Assembly (NCBI RefSeq): GCF_000004825.1
Contig: NW_008805103.1
Location: 433,941 to 497,940, forward strand
Length of the DNA stretch: 64,000 bases
Reading direction: 5' to 3'
Source: Heterostelium album PN500
Lineage: Eukaryota; Evosea; Eumycetozoa; Acytosteliales; Acytosteliaceae
Below the pieces are notes generated by a model, which was not told the DNA's origin, ran no database searches, and saw only the letters and a list, made by a program, of their open reading frames with translations. This document shows positions 47,122 to 59,543 of the stretch, piece by piece. Position numbers and translations under genes: made by a program. Positions within the stretch are counted from its first letter, which is position 1; each line of letters begins with the position of its first letter.

Positions 47122-47696
47122 ATGAGTAGAGTATTAATTTTATTAATAATTGGATTAGTTTGTCTATCATCACTAGCAAATGTAAGTATTTGTAGTAAAT
47201 TAAATATATTTATTTGTAAATATTCCATTGGCAATTTCATATTAAATCAGAACTTTTCCAATTTAATATATCGATAATAATAATATTAAATATTTATATT
47301 ATTTATTTATAGGCAGGTATAATTTTCTCAAAGATAACAGGTGGTACAAAAGTTAGTGTATTCATCAATGTTCCATCGGCAACTGCAGCGTCTCGTAGAG
47401 GAACATATGCATTCAGAGATGAATATAATCGTCATATGCTTCAACAGTTTTCCACTAACTTTGACAATATATTTGCAAAATTCAAAATTGCCGCACCATT
47501 CCAATTCAAAATCGATCCAAGCTCTGAATATTTCTTGGTGATCAATGGTGATGAAGGAAACAAATCAGCCAAATGGGAGTTGGGTGAGGAGAATGGTAAT
47601 CAAGATATGCTCTGGGCGGAATCACTCTTTGAGAATCCAAATCTCGCTAGAATTCTAAATCCCTCAAAAGATTTAGTAAACGTTTCAAATTATTAA
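47122..47696 (+). CDS. Small secreted protein of unknown function
   Basis: Two exons, 47122-47181 and 47313-47696, encode 147 aa. Exon 1 is exactly the signal peptide (M-S-R then LILLIIGLVCLSSLA), with cleavage expected near the intron. The mature part has no cysteine, is rich in Asn, Phe and Lys/Glu, and has segments such as KITGGTKVSVFINVP and FQFKIDPSSEYFLVING. That composition suggests a small beta-rich fold. No known domain is recognised. No membrane anchor or GPI-like tail is seen, so it is probably secreted or lumenal. Convergent with ap5s1, with only 134 bp between stops. Confidence 0.75.
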
Positions 47697-47830
47697 AGTA
47701 TTTTGTTTGACTTTCAACCAGATCTCAACAATAAAGTTAAAAAATATAAATAAAATAAATAAATTTATTTCTTATAAATAATATAATATACAATATTGTT
47801 TTTATTTTGTAAACAAACAAAGTAAACTAA

Positions 47831-48748
47831 CTAACTGTTGGATGATGCAATGATTGATTTGGTATGTTTTACATATTGATTGGATGAAAATAGTAATTGT
47901 CCATTTGGCAAGTAATGATGTAAAAGTAATAATATATCTTCACTCTTTGTAAATATCTATATTTTCCATTTATTGTAAGATGTTAGTTAGTTAATCAACT
48001 ATTGTCATACTTTAATATAATAGTATAGCATTATACTAACCTCTTGTATTGATGATTTCGAAATTACATTCTTAAAGAAATCTAAAAGTATATTATTAAA
48101 CATATTCAAAAAGTTTATAACAAGTAATCTATTTTCATCAGGTTCACATATTACTGTGAAACAAACACTACATACATATAACATACTAAGTTAGTTCTTA
48201 ATATAATAATAAATTATATATATATATGTTTTTTCTTACCCTAACATCTGTTTCCATATTACATATTTTGAGGTACTAAAGTATTGTGATGCAGAGGAGA
48301 TAGAATCGTTTGCTGGCGATATGACGGGTGTTGTTTGTAGTTTGGGTGGTACGATTCTAAAGATTCCATCTCTTGGGCCGTTGTCACTGTTTCTCGATGA
48401 CATACCGGAACTACCCGATGCACCGGTTCCACTGGTGACGGGTGGAGCACTTCCACTTGAAAGTGCAGCTGCAACCTGTTGCTGTTCTCGCTGTCGCTGT
48501 AGGAATGCCACTGCCCAATCGGGATAGGCACGCTCATCAGGCTTGGTATTATCACACTGATATTTAAACTGATGTTCACTAAGAACTCTCTGTACAACGG
48601 CAGTCTGTCGTCTCTGCATCATCTCATCATTACCATCGGAAGTGTAGAACTGTGAGCAATACACTACAAAATCTGAACTTCCACCACTTCCACTAACTGT
48701 TGTTGTTGTTGTTGATGGTAATGAATGTATAAGCAATCCATATACCAT
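47831..48748 (-). CDS. ap5s1: AP-5 adaptor complex sigma subunit
   Basis: Exons 48748-48240, 48167-48041 and 47956-47831 encode 253 aa. The N-terminus MVYGLLIHSL and the following VVYCSQFY strand match the start of AP5S1. The C-terminus has ILLLLHHYLPNGQLLFSSNQYV, which lines up with the human LPHGQLLFLNDQFV block. In between are a short low-complexity Ser/Gly/Pro insert and a longin-type core. AP-5 is a late-endosomal adaptor linked to spatacsin and spastizin. Sigma subunits are the small longin-fold subunits of adaptor complexes. Length is slightly above the human 200 aa because of the insert. The match to AP5S1 is by motif recall, not by search. Confidence 0.78.
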
Positions 48749-50044
48749 TTTTAACACTAACACTTTATATATATATACACTACACTTTAACCAAAATGAT
48801 CATTTTTTTTGAAGCAATCAGATTTTTTTTTTTGAGATTTTTTTAAATTATTTTATATTAGTCAATTGATAGTTGTTTTTTAATTAAATAAAATTAAAAT
48901 AAACAGTGTACAATGAATATAGTTATTTCTTTATGACATAAATAACAATTGGTATACATTGTCGATAGTTATTGAAATTTGGTCAAATTTGGTTTTACAA
49001 TTATCTTATACTTTTGTTTCCAAGATTCTTCAACATCATGACTTTTAGATTTAATCGATATTATAGCTATTCACAGATATAATTAATTTAAAGAGAATTC
49101 ACAAAATTTCATACGACTACAATAAACTTGCCTGTATCACTTTCACTTTTTCACAAAACACACCACGATAAGCATCACAGTATAACTCTACAACAAGCCA
49201 ACAAAACAACCACCAAATGTCGTTTGCTAAGCGAGTTAGTTACATTAACCTGGTTTTTTCACTTTTATTGCTAATTTACTCACACAACCAAATCTTTTCA
49301 TAATTTCTAATATAGTTAAAACAGAGTTTTTTAAATATAAAAGTTCTAACAAGATTTAATAAAACTTTAATTTAATGTTTATTCCAAAGATTCTTCTTAA
49401 ATATCTTATAATGATAAAAAAAATGACAAAAAAAACGACAATCACTGATTTTACAAAATTATTTAATATTCATCATCTATGTAATGAATCATTAAGCAAT
49501 ATTTATTAATCTAAATATCTGAATGAATATTTATACATATAAATATATATTTATAAATGTCTATGTGGCTCATTCGATTTGGTCAACAGTAAAACAATGA
49601 CTCACACCTCTCTGACTTATTTTTTTTTTTTTTTCATTTTTTTTAAAAACCAAAATCCACACTCTTGGCAAAAAAAATAAATAAAACAACAAAACAATCA
49701 GCATCTTCACTATTTTGATTTAAAGTTAATTAGAAACTTCATACAAGCAGCAAAAAAAAATATTTACTTTTTTGTTTTTTTTTTCTTTTGACTTTGATTG
49801 AATTTTGTTGTTTTTAAATAGAGACAAAATTTAAAAATATTAATAATCATTTATTTGTATTATTTTTATTATTTATTTTATTTTTATATATTATAGGTTT
49901 TTTTTGTTTATATTGTTGTTATATTAGTAGTTAGTAGTGAAAGAAAAGGAAAGAAAAGAAAAGAAAAGGAAAAAACAAAAAAGATAGAAAATTAGTTTTT
50001 TTTTTTTTTAAATATTTATATATAATAAAATAATAATTTAGATA
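48749..50044. promoter_or_regulatory. 1.3-kb divergent promoter between ap5s1 and sec31
   Basis: Contains T-rich tracts, and a less AT-rich block at about 49130-49260 with CACAACAAG- and ACCACCAAA-like words. A purine-rich A/G tract (AAAGAAAAGGAAAG type) lies about 100 bp upstream of sec31. No open frame or RNA gene is seen. The size suggests 5' UTR introns or a complex promoter. Confidence 0.45.
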
Positions 50045-53000
50045 ATGTCGAAATTAAAGGAAATTCAAAAGCAAGCGACATTTGCATGGAGTCCATTGGT
50101 AGATAAACCAGATCTGATGGCAACCGGTACTGTTGCCGGTACAATCGGTTTGGACTTTGATACCAGCTCAAAGTTGGAGTTGTACTCATTGGACATCACC
50201 GGTCAATCACCACAGATGACTCTGAAAGGAACGGTCAACGCAGACAGTCGTTTTCATAAATTGGTATGGTTACCATCGCATGCCGGTCAACCCAACGGTT
50301 TAGTTGTTGGTGGTATGGAAAATGGTTCAATCGGTATCTGGAATCCATCAAAAATATTAGCGTAAGTTTGTTAATCATCAAATCAAAAGCATCAAATCAA
50401 TCATAAAGATATAATTAGTTTAGTTTAACTAATCGTTTCATTTTCCTTATATATTATATCATTATATATATATATATATTAGTGGTGAAGATGCACACGT
50501 TGGAACTGGACAAAAACACAGTGGTCCAGTACAAGCATTGGATTATAATATTGTACAACCAAACTTGATTGCATCTGGTGGAAATGATTCAGAAGTATGT
50601 ATATATATTTACTTGACATTCATATATATATATATATAAATGTTGTATTTTGTTTATTTACATTTTTATTTTCTTTTAATAATATTATCAGTTATTCATT
50701 TGGGATTTGTCAAATCCAAGTTCACCATCTGCTTACTCTCCAGGAAACAAAGCTCAACAATCAGAGATTACTTCCATTTCATGGAATAGAAAAGTTCAAC
50801 ATGTAAGTTCAAAAAAAAAAAAAAAAAACAATGTGTTTTTCCAACTTCATTTTCACTTTTACTTACTTACTTCATTTCATTTTTATTATTTTGTTCAAAA
50901 TAAAGATTATTGCATCAGCATATTATAATGGTAATACCTATGTTTGGGATTTGAAGGCAAGAAGATCGATTATAAACTTTAGTGATAGAAACAGAAAGTG
51001 TTCGACAAGATCGATTCTTTGGAATCCAAACGAGGCGACCAGCATCGTTACCGCCTCGGAGGACGACGACCACCCAGTCATCCAGACCTGGGATTTGAGA
51101 TATATTAACACTCCACTGAAAACACTGGAGGGACATCGTCGTGGTGTCTGGGGATTGTCGTGGTGTCCGTTCGACTCGAGCCTCTTGCTCTCCTGCGGCA
51201 AAGACAACCGTACCATCTGCTGGAACATCGAGAAGGGTGAGATTCTCTGTGAGTTTGAATCGAGCACCGACTCGAATCACTGGAACTTTGACGTGCAATG
51301 GTCGCCACGTATCCCAGCGGTCGTCGCCACCTCGTCGTTCGGTGGAAACATCAATGCTTTCTCGTTGCAAGACGTCAATCCACGCGCTGCTACTCCCGCG
51401 CCAAACGCACTTGGCGTCGTCGAGCCAGTTGCCGCACCGCTCTTCAAGCACACACCATCGTGGTTGCAGCGTCCAGTCGGTGCCGCCTTTGGATTCGGTG
51501 GTAAGATCGCTGTGTTTGGCCGTCGCAAACCAGTTGGAACCAGTCCAGGTGCACCGGGCACTGTTGCCGCACAGCAACGTACCATCCACATCTCACAGGT
51601 CGTCACCGAGCAAGGTTTGTTGGAGCGTGCCGACAAGCTGGAGAACGTATTGAAACAGCGAAACTACGAGCAATTCTGCGAGGAGAAGATCAACGCATCG
51701 ACCTCCGCCGAGGAGAAAGCGACCTGGGGATTCCTTAAGGTGCTCTTTGACGAATCCAGTCGTAAGAAGATTCTCAACTATCTTGGACACGACGTCGAAT
51801 CCACACAAAATGAATTACAAAACTTCCTAAAGACACTTCCAGAACTAAAGATTTCCAGTGGTGATAAAGAGAATAAACAAGATAGCCAACAACAACAAGA
51901 GGATGAACAACAACAACCAACAGAAAATGGAGATAACAATTCAACTGAAGGTGGAGAGAAGAAGGATGTTTTCAGTTTGTTCAAATCATCGACTGACGAA
52001 TTGCCATTGGAGGTTGTCAAGAATTTGAATATCGTTCCAATCTCGTTCCCAAAGGACGGTGACGAACAATTGATTACCAGATCTTTGTTGATCGGTGACT
52101 TTGCCACTGCTGTTCAGTGTTGTTTGCGTTTGGGTCGTATGGCAGACGCGTTGATTTTGGCATCGTGTGGAAGTACCGATCTCTGGAAGAAGACACAACA
52201 AGCCTATTTCGAAATCGAACAACGTCCATTCACCAGAGTTCTCAGTTGTATTGCACGTGAAGACTTTGCCACTCTCGTCCAGAGTGCCGACCTCAAAGAC
52301 TGGAAGTCGACACTCTCCATCCTCTGTACCTACGGTACCGAGGAGAACTTCAAGCGTTTGGCCGGTGTGCTTGGTGACCGTCTAGACGCCGCTGACGACA
52401 CCGAAGCAGCCACTCTCTGCTACATCTGCGCCTGTGACATTGACAAGACCGTCAACATCTGGACACGTTCACACGCATCCAATAAGGAGTCGAGCAACAG
52501 CGAACTCTTGAATCTCATTGAGAAGGTCAGCATCTTTAGAAGCGCAACCAACTCCACCACATTGTCCAACGACACACTCGCTTCGAAATACTCCAAGTAC
52601 GCAGAGATTCTCGCTTCTCAAGGTCACTTGACCGATTCACTCCGTTATCTCTCTGCACTCAACACCACTCACCCATCTTCTGACCCAAGCGGACTCGTTC
52701 TCTTGGATCGTGTCTATCGTGCCGCTCCAAATGTACAAGGTATCGCTCCACCACCCTTCCCATTCCCAATCGTCGATGTCTATCCATCTGGAGGTGCTCC
52801 ACGTACTCAATTCCAACAACCAATTCAAAATCAACAACAACAACAACAACAACAACATCATTCCAACAACCAATAATGAACAGACAACCACAACCACCAC
52901 AACCAATCCAATCACAACCATTCCAAATGGGTGGAGGAGTTGCTCCTCCATTCGGTCAGCAACAACAACCACCACAACCAATTCAATCACAACCACCTCA

Positions 53001-53859
53001 AGTCGGTGCATTCCCGACTGGCGTTAACATGAATCGTGGCGGTCCAATGACAATGCCACCACAGACTGGAGGATTCGTATCACAACAGCCACCACCACCA
53101 GTTTCACACCAATTGCCACCACAAGCTCATCACCTCAGTCCACCAACTTCCTCCATGTTACCACCAACCTCACATCAAGTGATTCCACCAATGACACACC
53201 AACACAATGTTCCACCACCAATGACACACCAACACAATGTGTTACCACCGATGGGTCACTCTGGTATGCCACCACAACCACACCACTCACATCCACCAAC
53301 CGTCCCACCAACCAACAACAACATGATGCCACCATCTCCAGTTGTCCCAGTCGGTAGTCTCTCACCGGTAACACCATTGTCGCCACCAACTCACTCTGCT
53401 CCACCAATGACAGCCACAGCACCCAAGCCAACCGCCACCTCAAGCCACGATTCGCCAGCTACCACCTCGTTCACCGCTCCACCTCCAAAGGCCAACGTCC
53501 ACAACACTCCACCAAGCAATCCACAACCAACACCAGAGATGAACGAAAAGATCAGCGCGCTGATTGGATCACTCCAAAAGTCACTCCAAGACCTTTTGGC
53601 GGGTGGTGCCAACAAACAAAAGTGGGACGATGCCAACCATCGTATCCAAAACCTCATCAACAAGCTCAATAAGAACGACCTATCGCCATTGGCAATCAAC
53701 GCACTCGAGGGTGTCATCTCATCGATCATCGAAGGTGATTTCAAGACTGCCAACAGCAAATATCTTCAGGTAACATCAAGCCCATTCTGGAATGAAATTG
53801 GTTCTCAATCAATGATTGGTTTGAAGCGTATCATTGATCTAGGTTTGAAACCAAATTAA
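50045..53859 (+). CDS. sec31: COPII coat protein Sec31, in two overlapping frames
   Basis: Exons 50045-50361, 50483-50594, 50692-50802 and 50906-52876 give 836 codons in one frame. The C-terminal part continues in another frame, 52876-53859 (327 codons), the stop of the first overlapping the ATG of the second by one base (TAATG). WD40 repeats fill the N-terminus (DLSNPSSPSAYSPG, WDLRYINTPLKTLEGHRRGVWGLSWCPFD). A helical coatomer element follows, then a Pro/Gln-rich segment and a C-terminal SRA1-like helical domain (residues in 53540-53850, second frame). Sec31 forms the outer COPII cage with Sec13 at ER exit sites. The second frame holds the essential Pro-rich and C-terminal parts, so the break is probably a 1-base error or mutation in the CAA repeat near 52830-52870, not two genes. 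Confidence 0.88.
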
Positions 53860-54477
53860 AAAAACCAACAAACCAATTATATAACTTCCCCAAAAAAAAT
53901 AAAATAAAATAAAATAAAATAAATAGTTTAAAATTAGAAAACATTGTGATTTTTGAAAAAAAAAGAAATAGAAACTATGTCTATGTCCTCTCCACCCTCT
54001 TGATACATAAAGTCAGAAGCGAGTTCTCAAATTGCCTTTCATTTCTTTAAAGAAATAGAAACAACATTATAATATCATATTTATTAAAGCAATCAACTTA
54101 TATGTCGGACCAGAATTATCGCCTCTGGTTCAAGCTTTTGTTATGTAAAAGAGTATCTATGGAGGACATAGAAACTTATATCTTGCAGATCTTCAATTGA
54201 TTTTGTAAAGCTGTAAAGTCCAGATTATCTGGATTCACGGAGTAGCTGTTTGATGGCGCGTAAACATGATATCCAAAAAGCTTTGACTAGACTCACCTAT
54301 CATTCCTATTTGTGTTTTGTGAGGAATGTTATCACTCTCCAAAATCAAATGAATGTCATACTGATAAAGCTATCTTACCTCATCAATGTACAATTGAGAC
54401 AAGTATATTTAAATCCTAAATTCAATGAGATAATTACTCTTTTCTGAAAAAATCATAATTTTTTAATTTGAACATAG
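53860..54477. other. Intergenic with a short coding relic
   Basis: sec31 3' flank to about 53930. At 54102 an ATG opens 32 residues (SDQNYRLWFKLLLCKRV...) with less AT-rich codons than the surroundings, and further protein-like stretches follow in other frames to about 54290. This looks like debris of a decayed gene. I recognise no family. Confidence 0.4.
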
Positions 54478-56703
54478 AAACTGATAGTGAATATTTAGAA
54501 TCCAATCAATCTGACAGATTTTATCAATGTTTTGTGAATGCATTCAATAGTTTTTCTCACAGAAATTGTATTGGTGTAAGACCTGTTGCAAATGAGCCAA
54601 CTGTAAATTGGTTAACATTTAAAGATGTTTATCAAAATTCTGAAATGTTTGGATCTGCTTTAAAAATAAATGTTAAAGTAAATATTAAAAATATCTTATG
54701 TCTTTATTTTTAATTATTAATATTTTATTTTAATTTTCTAAGTATGAATCAAGAGTTGGAATAATGCTCAATAATGTTCCTGAATGGTATTTCGTAGAAT
54801 TTGGATGTCTATTTTATGGATACACTCTTATTCCTATCAATCATTATATCAGTATGTTCAATTAAAAATATTGTTTTATTTAATTTGATTACTAATTAAT
54901 AATAAAATTACAGATAATGATCAATTATTGAATATCCTTAAGATTGGAGAACCATCAGTTCTTGTGGTTTCAAAGATAACATTTCCAAAATTACTAAATG
55001 TGATAAACAACTATTCAAATTTAACATTGATCATACATGTTGGTGATGATTATGATCAAAATTTGAAAAATCAACTTCCACAACAAATCAAATTCAAATT
55101 ATATTCTGAATTCTTATCTACTGTTTCTGAAATTGCTCCACATTCACCATTGATCAATGGTATTTTATCAATTGGTAAGGATAATTTGTGTTATAATTAT
55201 ATTTATAAGTTTTATTTTATTTTATTATATAATTAATTTAAAAATAAATATTATCATTTATTAAAAAAGTATTTTCAACTGGTAGTACTGGTGTTCCAAA
55301 AGGAGAGATATGCAAAGATAGAGATACTACCAATTGTTTAAAAGCCTTTTCTTTATTGAAAATAAGCCTTATTTCTATCAGTTATCTTTCTCTTTGTAAG
55401 TTAGAATCTGTTTTATTTCATTATTAAATTGAGAAATATAACTAATCATTTAAAATAGCTCATACTCAAAGGAAAATGGATTTAAATAGCATTTTTCTTG
55501 GAGGTAGATTTATAATTTACTCTTTGGGCACAGAGATAGAACCATTTATTAAAGAGTGTTCAATGGTTAGACCATCATATTTCTGGAATTTCCCAACGTA
55601 ATTAAATTAAATTTTTTTATTTTATCTTATTTTTATTAATTAATATTTCATAATAGATTTTATAATCAAATATATTCAAAGTATCAAAGAAGATTAGAAA
55701 TAATAAAGAAAGAACAACCAAATCTTTCAAATGATGAAGTTGATTCAATAGCAATTAGAGAAACAACAAATGTTTTTGGAGATAGAATTCAACACATATC
55801 AGCAGGAGGTGCTAAAATAGCTCCACATATTGAAATATTTTTGAAGAAATGTTGGGGAAATCGCTTTTATAACCACTATGCTTGTACTGAATCATATGGT
55901 ATTGCATCTAATGGTAGAATTATAAGTGATGTAGAGTATAAAATCAATGCAATACCTGGTTTCAGAGATGAAAGTCCATTTCCAGTTGGTGAATTAATTG
56001 TCAAATCACCAAGAACTATTGAAGGTTATATCAACAAAGATGGTTCAAATGAAAAGAATTTCAGAAATGGATGGTTTGCCACTGGTGATATCGTTGAAGA
56101 ATATGAACCTGGATACATTAGAATCCTTGAGAGAGTTAGTTTCTCTTTCAAATCATCATTTGGAAGATTTATATCGTAAGTTTTCTTTTTTTATTACAAT
56201 TTTAAAAGAATATTTATTATTAATTTAAAACCTTGATGCAGACCCGAAATCATTTAATCAAATTTTTATTCATCATCTTTGATTAGAAATATATTCATTT
56301 ATGGAACATCATTACATCCATTTTTGGTTGGAATAGTTGTACCTTCTCAATTGGCTTTGGAGAGATTCAATCTAACATATGATCAATCAAATATTGATCA
56401 ACATCAAGATCTGAAAGAATCTATCATCAATGAAATAAATATCATATCAAAACAAAAGAATGTAAGTAAAATTAATAAAACAACCAGGATTTAACTTTTT
56501 TTCTAATTTTCTAATATATTTAATAGATTATATTTTGGGAAATTCCAAAGGCAATAAAATTGGATAATACCATTTGGACTGTTGATAATCATCTTTTAAA
56601 TGGATCTTTCAAATTCGATCGAAAAGAAATCACAAAATACTATCAAGAATCTTTGGATCAATTATTATCAGGTATAAATGAAAATGGTAGTTCATTCTTC
56701 TAA
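54478..56703 (+). pseudogene. Long-chain acyl-CoA synthetase, probably damaged
   Basis: Exons by phase: 54478-54677, 54743-54851, 54914-55174, 55270-55395, 55459-55597, 55657-56175, then a tail from about 56285 to 56461 and 56527-56703. Adenylate-forming signatures are clear: TGSTGVPKG (the P-loop-like motif) opens the core, then ISAGGAKIAPH, YACTESYGIASNG and GWFATGDIVEEY. The C-terminal motif is FKSSFGRFISPE (family FKLSQGEFVSPE). The tail (WTVDNHLLNGSFKFDRKEI) fits long-chain synthetases. Two problems: no first exon or start Met is visible before 54478, and the exon after 56175 opens with P-E-I-I then an in-frame TAA. A later acceptor at about 56284 keeps frame but would drop that conserved segment. 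It activates fatty acids to acyl-CoA if functional. Confidence 0.6.
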
Positions 56704-57171
56704 ATCAATCAACTTTTCTAAAATCTATCATTAATAAATCTTTATTTTTTTGAACCCTTAATCTAGGTTTTTGAAAACAGGGGTAGAATTTCTCTTATTA
56801 TGTTAAGTAAAGTTGTGGTAACATTTAATTTAAAGGATGGGTTGTATTACTATTATTATGAATTAAATAGTTTGACAAGTAAATCATTCTTTTTGTATAA
56901 GAATTCAAGAAACAAAAAAATAAAATAAAAAAAGAAATTAATTATAAATTTTACTTACCCTTAAAGTGATCAAAGATTTGACTTAATGATCGAAATTTAC
57001 AGTTTTAATAAAGAATTCTCTTTTTTTTAATATTAAATTAATTTTTTCATTTATTTTTTGCAAATATTCTTAGTTTTTTAATCAATCTAAAAACTATCTT
57101 GTTCGTGCCTATCTTCTTTTTAAATAGGAATTTTATAATTTTTAAAATCAAGTTATAACAATTATAAGAAG
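56704..57171. other. Intergenic
   Basis: Downstream flank of the acyl-CoA synthetase and promoter of the nucleotidyltransferase. AT-rich, no gene seen. A less AT-rich patch at 56760-56830 has no open frame. Confidence 0.5.
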
Positions 57172-58972
57172 ATGGAATTACAACCATCATCATCATCGGA
57201 TGAAAAAGAAAATCAATTCTTTGAAGTAAAGTATCATACACACAAATTTTAATGGGAGAAAAAAATTTCATATATTAATTAAATTTTTCTTATAAAAGTT
57301 GGGTAAATCTATTTTAAAAAGAAAAAATATAGATGCAGAGTTAATATTCTTTTGTAGAGCTGGTAGTCACAGTTTCAATTTGAATGTGGAAACAAGTGAT
57401 TCCGATTACTTTGGTGTGTATGAGATCGATATTGATTTGGTGTTGTCTGGCAGTGTCACCGCTCAACAGTCGCTGATCGACGGACACGAACCAGAGGATT
57501 TCGTAATGTATGAAATCGGTAGATTCGCAGAGTTACTACTGAAAGGAAATCCAAAGTTAATAGAACCGTTGTTCACTACCAACTATTGTTATGTCGCACC
57601 AAAGTGGCGAGAACTGGTCGAGCGACACCGCCATGCTTTCATCAGTCAACTGGTTATCTATCACTACATTAGCTATAGTAAAACGATGATGGGGGATGCC
57701 AAGCGACTTACCTCCAATAACAATAGCGGGAAGAAGCCAATGAGTACCGAGCTCAGCAGCAATCATTCACCAAACAAGAAGCTGTATCATACGATTCGTC
57801 TGTTGAACGAAACCGTTAGGATGTTGGACGGCAAGGATCCAGAGGTGTTTCTCACAGGCGAGCATCGTGAATACATCATGAGTATTCGTCGTGGTGAGAT
57901 TGAAATAGAGAAGCTCGAACAGGAGGTCGCTCGACTGTATATGATCATCGACGAGAAGATGCAGGTGATGCAATCGACCAACCCAAACAACATTCCAAGC
58001 GTTGCCGACTCCAAGTTGATCGACAACTGGGTAATCTCATGTAGAAAACAAACTATGTTGTCGGCAAACAATAGCGAAGAGTATTTCTCAATGGATGAAT
58101 TAAAGTTGGATGTGGAGTCATCGAGTGATTTGATAAAGAATGTTTATAGCAGAGCACTGGAGGTATTACGAGATAACAAAGTAGATGGTTCAGTGTTGTA
58201 TATCGGTAGAACAGGTAGTCATCTTCATAATCTTCAGGTGGAAGACGTCTCTAGTGACGATTGGTTCGTGGTGTTTGCTGCATCGCTCGATCATGTATTC
58301 TCAATCGAACCGACACCGACAAGATTGGAATCGATTCAAGTGCAATCCACCACGACATCCGGTGCACAGGCAGAGAAAGAATCGGCTAGCAGTAGAGATA
58401 CCTATGTGAATGGTGTACAGTTGATCGAAGTAGGTTACTTCCTATCTCTATTGTCACAGGGTAATCATCGTGCAGTAGAATTGTTCTACGCAGAGCAACA
58501 ACCAACAACCTCATTACATTGTAAAGCATGGAATCTACTTAACCAACATAGCTACATGAGTTACAACTTTATGCAACATTGTTGGGGTGTTGCACAAGGT
58601 CAACTTGCAAAAGTTAAATCATTACTTAAGAATAACAACAGCGGCGATGAACAACAACAACAGCAACAACAACAACAACAACAAATTAATAAGCATCTAT
58701 ATCATAGTTTCAGATTGTTAAAGTTATCGGAACAAGTTGCAGATAGTAGCAGTAGGTTAGAGGTGACCGTTTCAAGTGAGAGTAGAGATAGCTACTTGAT
58801 GATTAGATCGAATCAACAGCCACAACAAACACAATCAACACTTCAGAAATGTACAGATATCTCAAACAAAATAACAATAGCAATCAAAGAAAAGAAGAAT
58901 CAAGAGCAAACCAACAACAAATTAGTATTGGCCAACTGGCTAGCAAAACTTAGAAAATCATTATCAAAATAA
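57172..58972 (+). CDS. RlaP-like nucleotidyltransferase, tandem domain
   Basis: Two exons, 57172-57225 and 57299-58972, encode 575 aa; the ATG at 57172 supplies the start that exon 2 lacks. The first domain has the polymerase-beta-superfamily signature of the RlaP (PF10127) group: AGSHSFNLN followed by DSDYFGVY, with the D-x-D (about residues 52 and 54) as metal ligands. An IGRFAELLLKGNPKLIEPLF helix follows, the usual next block. A second copy (about residues 310-560) has GSHLHNLQ and the VGYFLSLLSQGNHRAVELFY block. There the D-x-D has become SSDD, so it may be inactive. RlaP proteins are predicted RNA-repair or RNA-modifying nucleotidyltransferases in bacteria, phages and some protists. The activity is not established. 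A Gln run lies near residue 470. Confidence 0.78.
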
Positions 58973-59058
58973 ATAAAATAAAATCGAATGAATATATTTT
59001 CGCATTTATTTTTCATTCATCTTCATTATCAATATCTTTTTGTATCAACAAACAAAAC

Positions 59059-59543
59059 ATGACTACAAATAATAATAATAATAAAAACAATGTAAACAAC
59101 AACAACAATAACAATACAAATAAACCAAAAGCAAGTCTTTGGGAAAGATGGATTGTATGTTATCAAAGTCAATCTATTGATTCGGTAGTTTTAAATTTAA
59201 AATGTTAATATTCTTATAAAAATAAACATAAACATAAACTATAGGCTATAAATCCAAAAAAAGATTGATACTTAGTGCTAGTTTATTGGCTATTTCGTGT
59301 GTTGGATTATATGTAGATTCGCTAAACCCAAAGGATAATCCATTTACAACACCGTTCGAACGAAAAGATATAACTTATAGAACTATAGATTATCGTAAGC
59401 CTGCCGGTCAGCGTGTTACAGTCACTCGTAATGGTGTGGTAATCGAAGGTGGTCCAGATAACATCAAACCAAATCAAAATCAATCTGAGACATCAACAAC
59501 AACAACAACACCAACAGCAGACATCTCAACTGAAAACAAATAG
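59059..59543 (+). CDS. Small single-pass membrane protein, unknown
   Basis: Exon 1 is 59059-59154 (Asn-rich leader, then PKASLWERWI) and exon 2 starts near 59245 (YKSKKRLILSASLLAISCVGLYV onward). One hydrophobic helix after a basic cluster is followed by a soluble domain with FERKDITYRTIDYRKPAGQRV. About 123 aa in all. The obvious donor (GTATGT at 59155) and acceptor (CTATAG at 59243-59244) do not keep phase by one base, so either the splice sites differ or there is an indel. The layout (short N-terminus, basic stretch, helix) would suit a mitochondrial inner membrane or ER membrane protein. No family is recognised. Confidence 0.55.
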
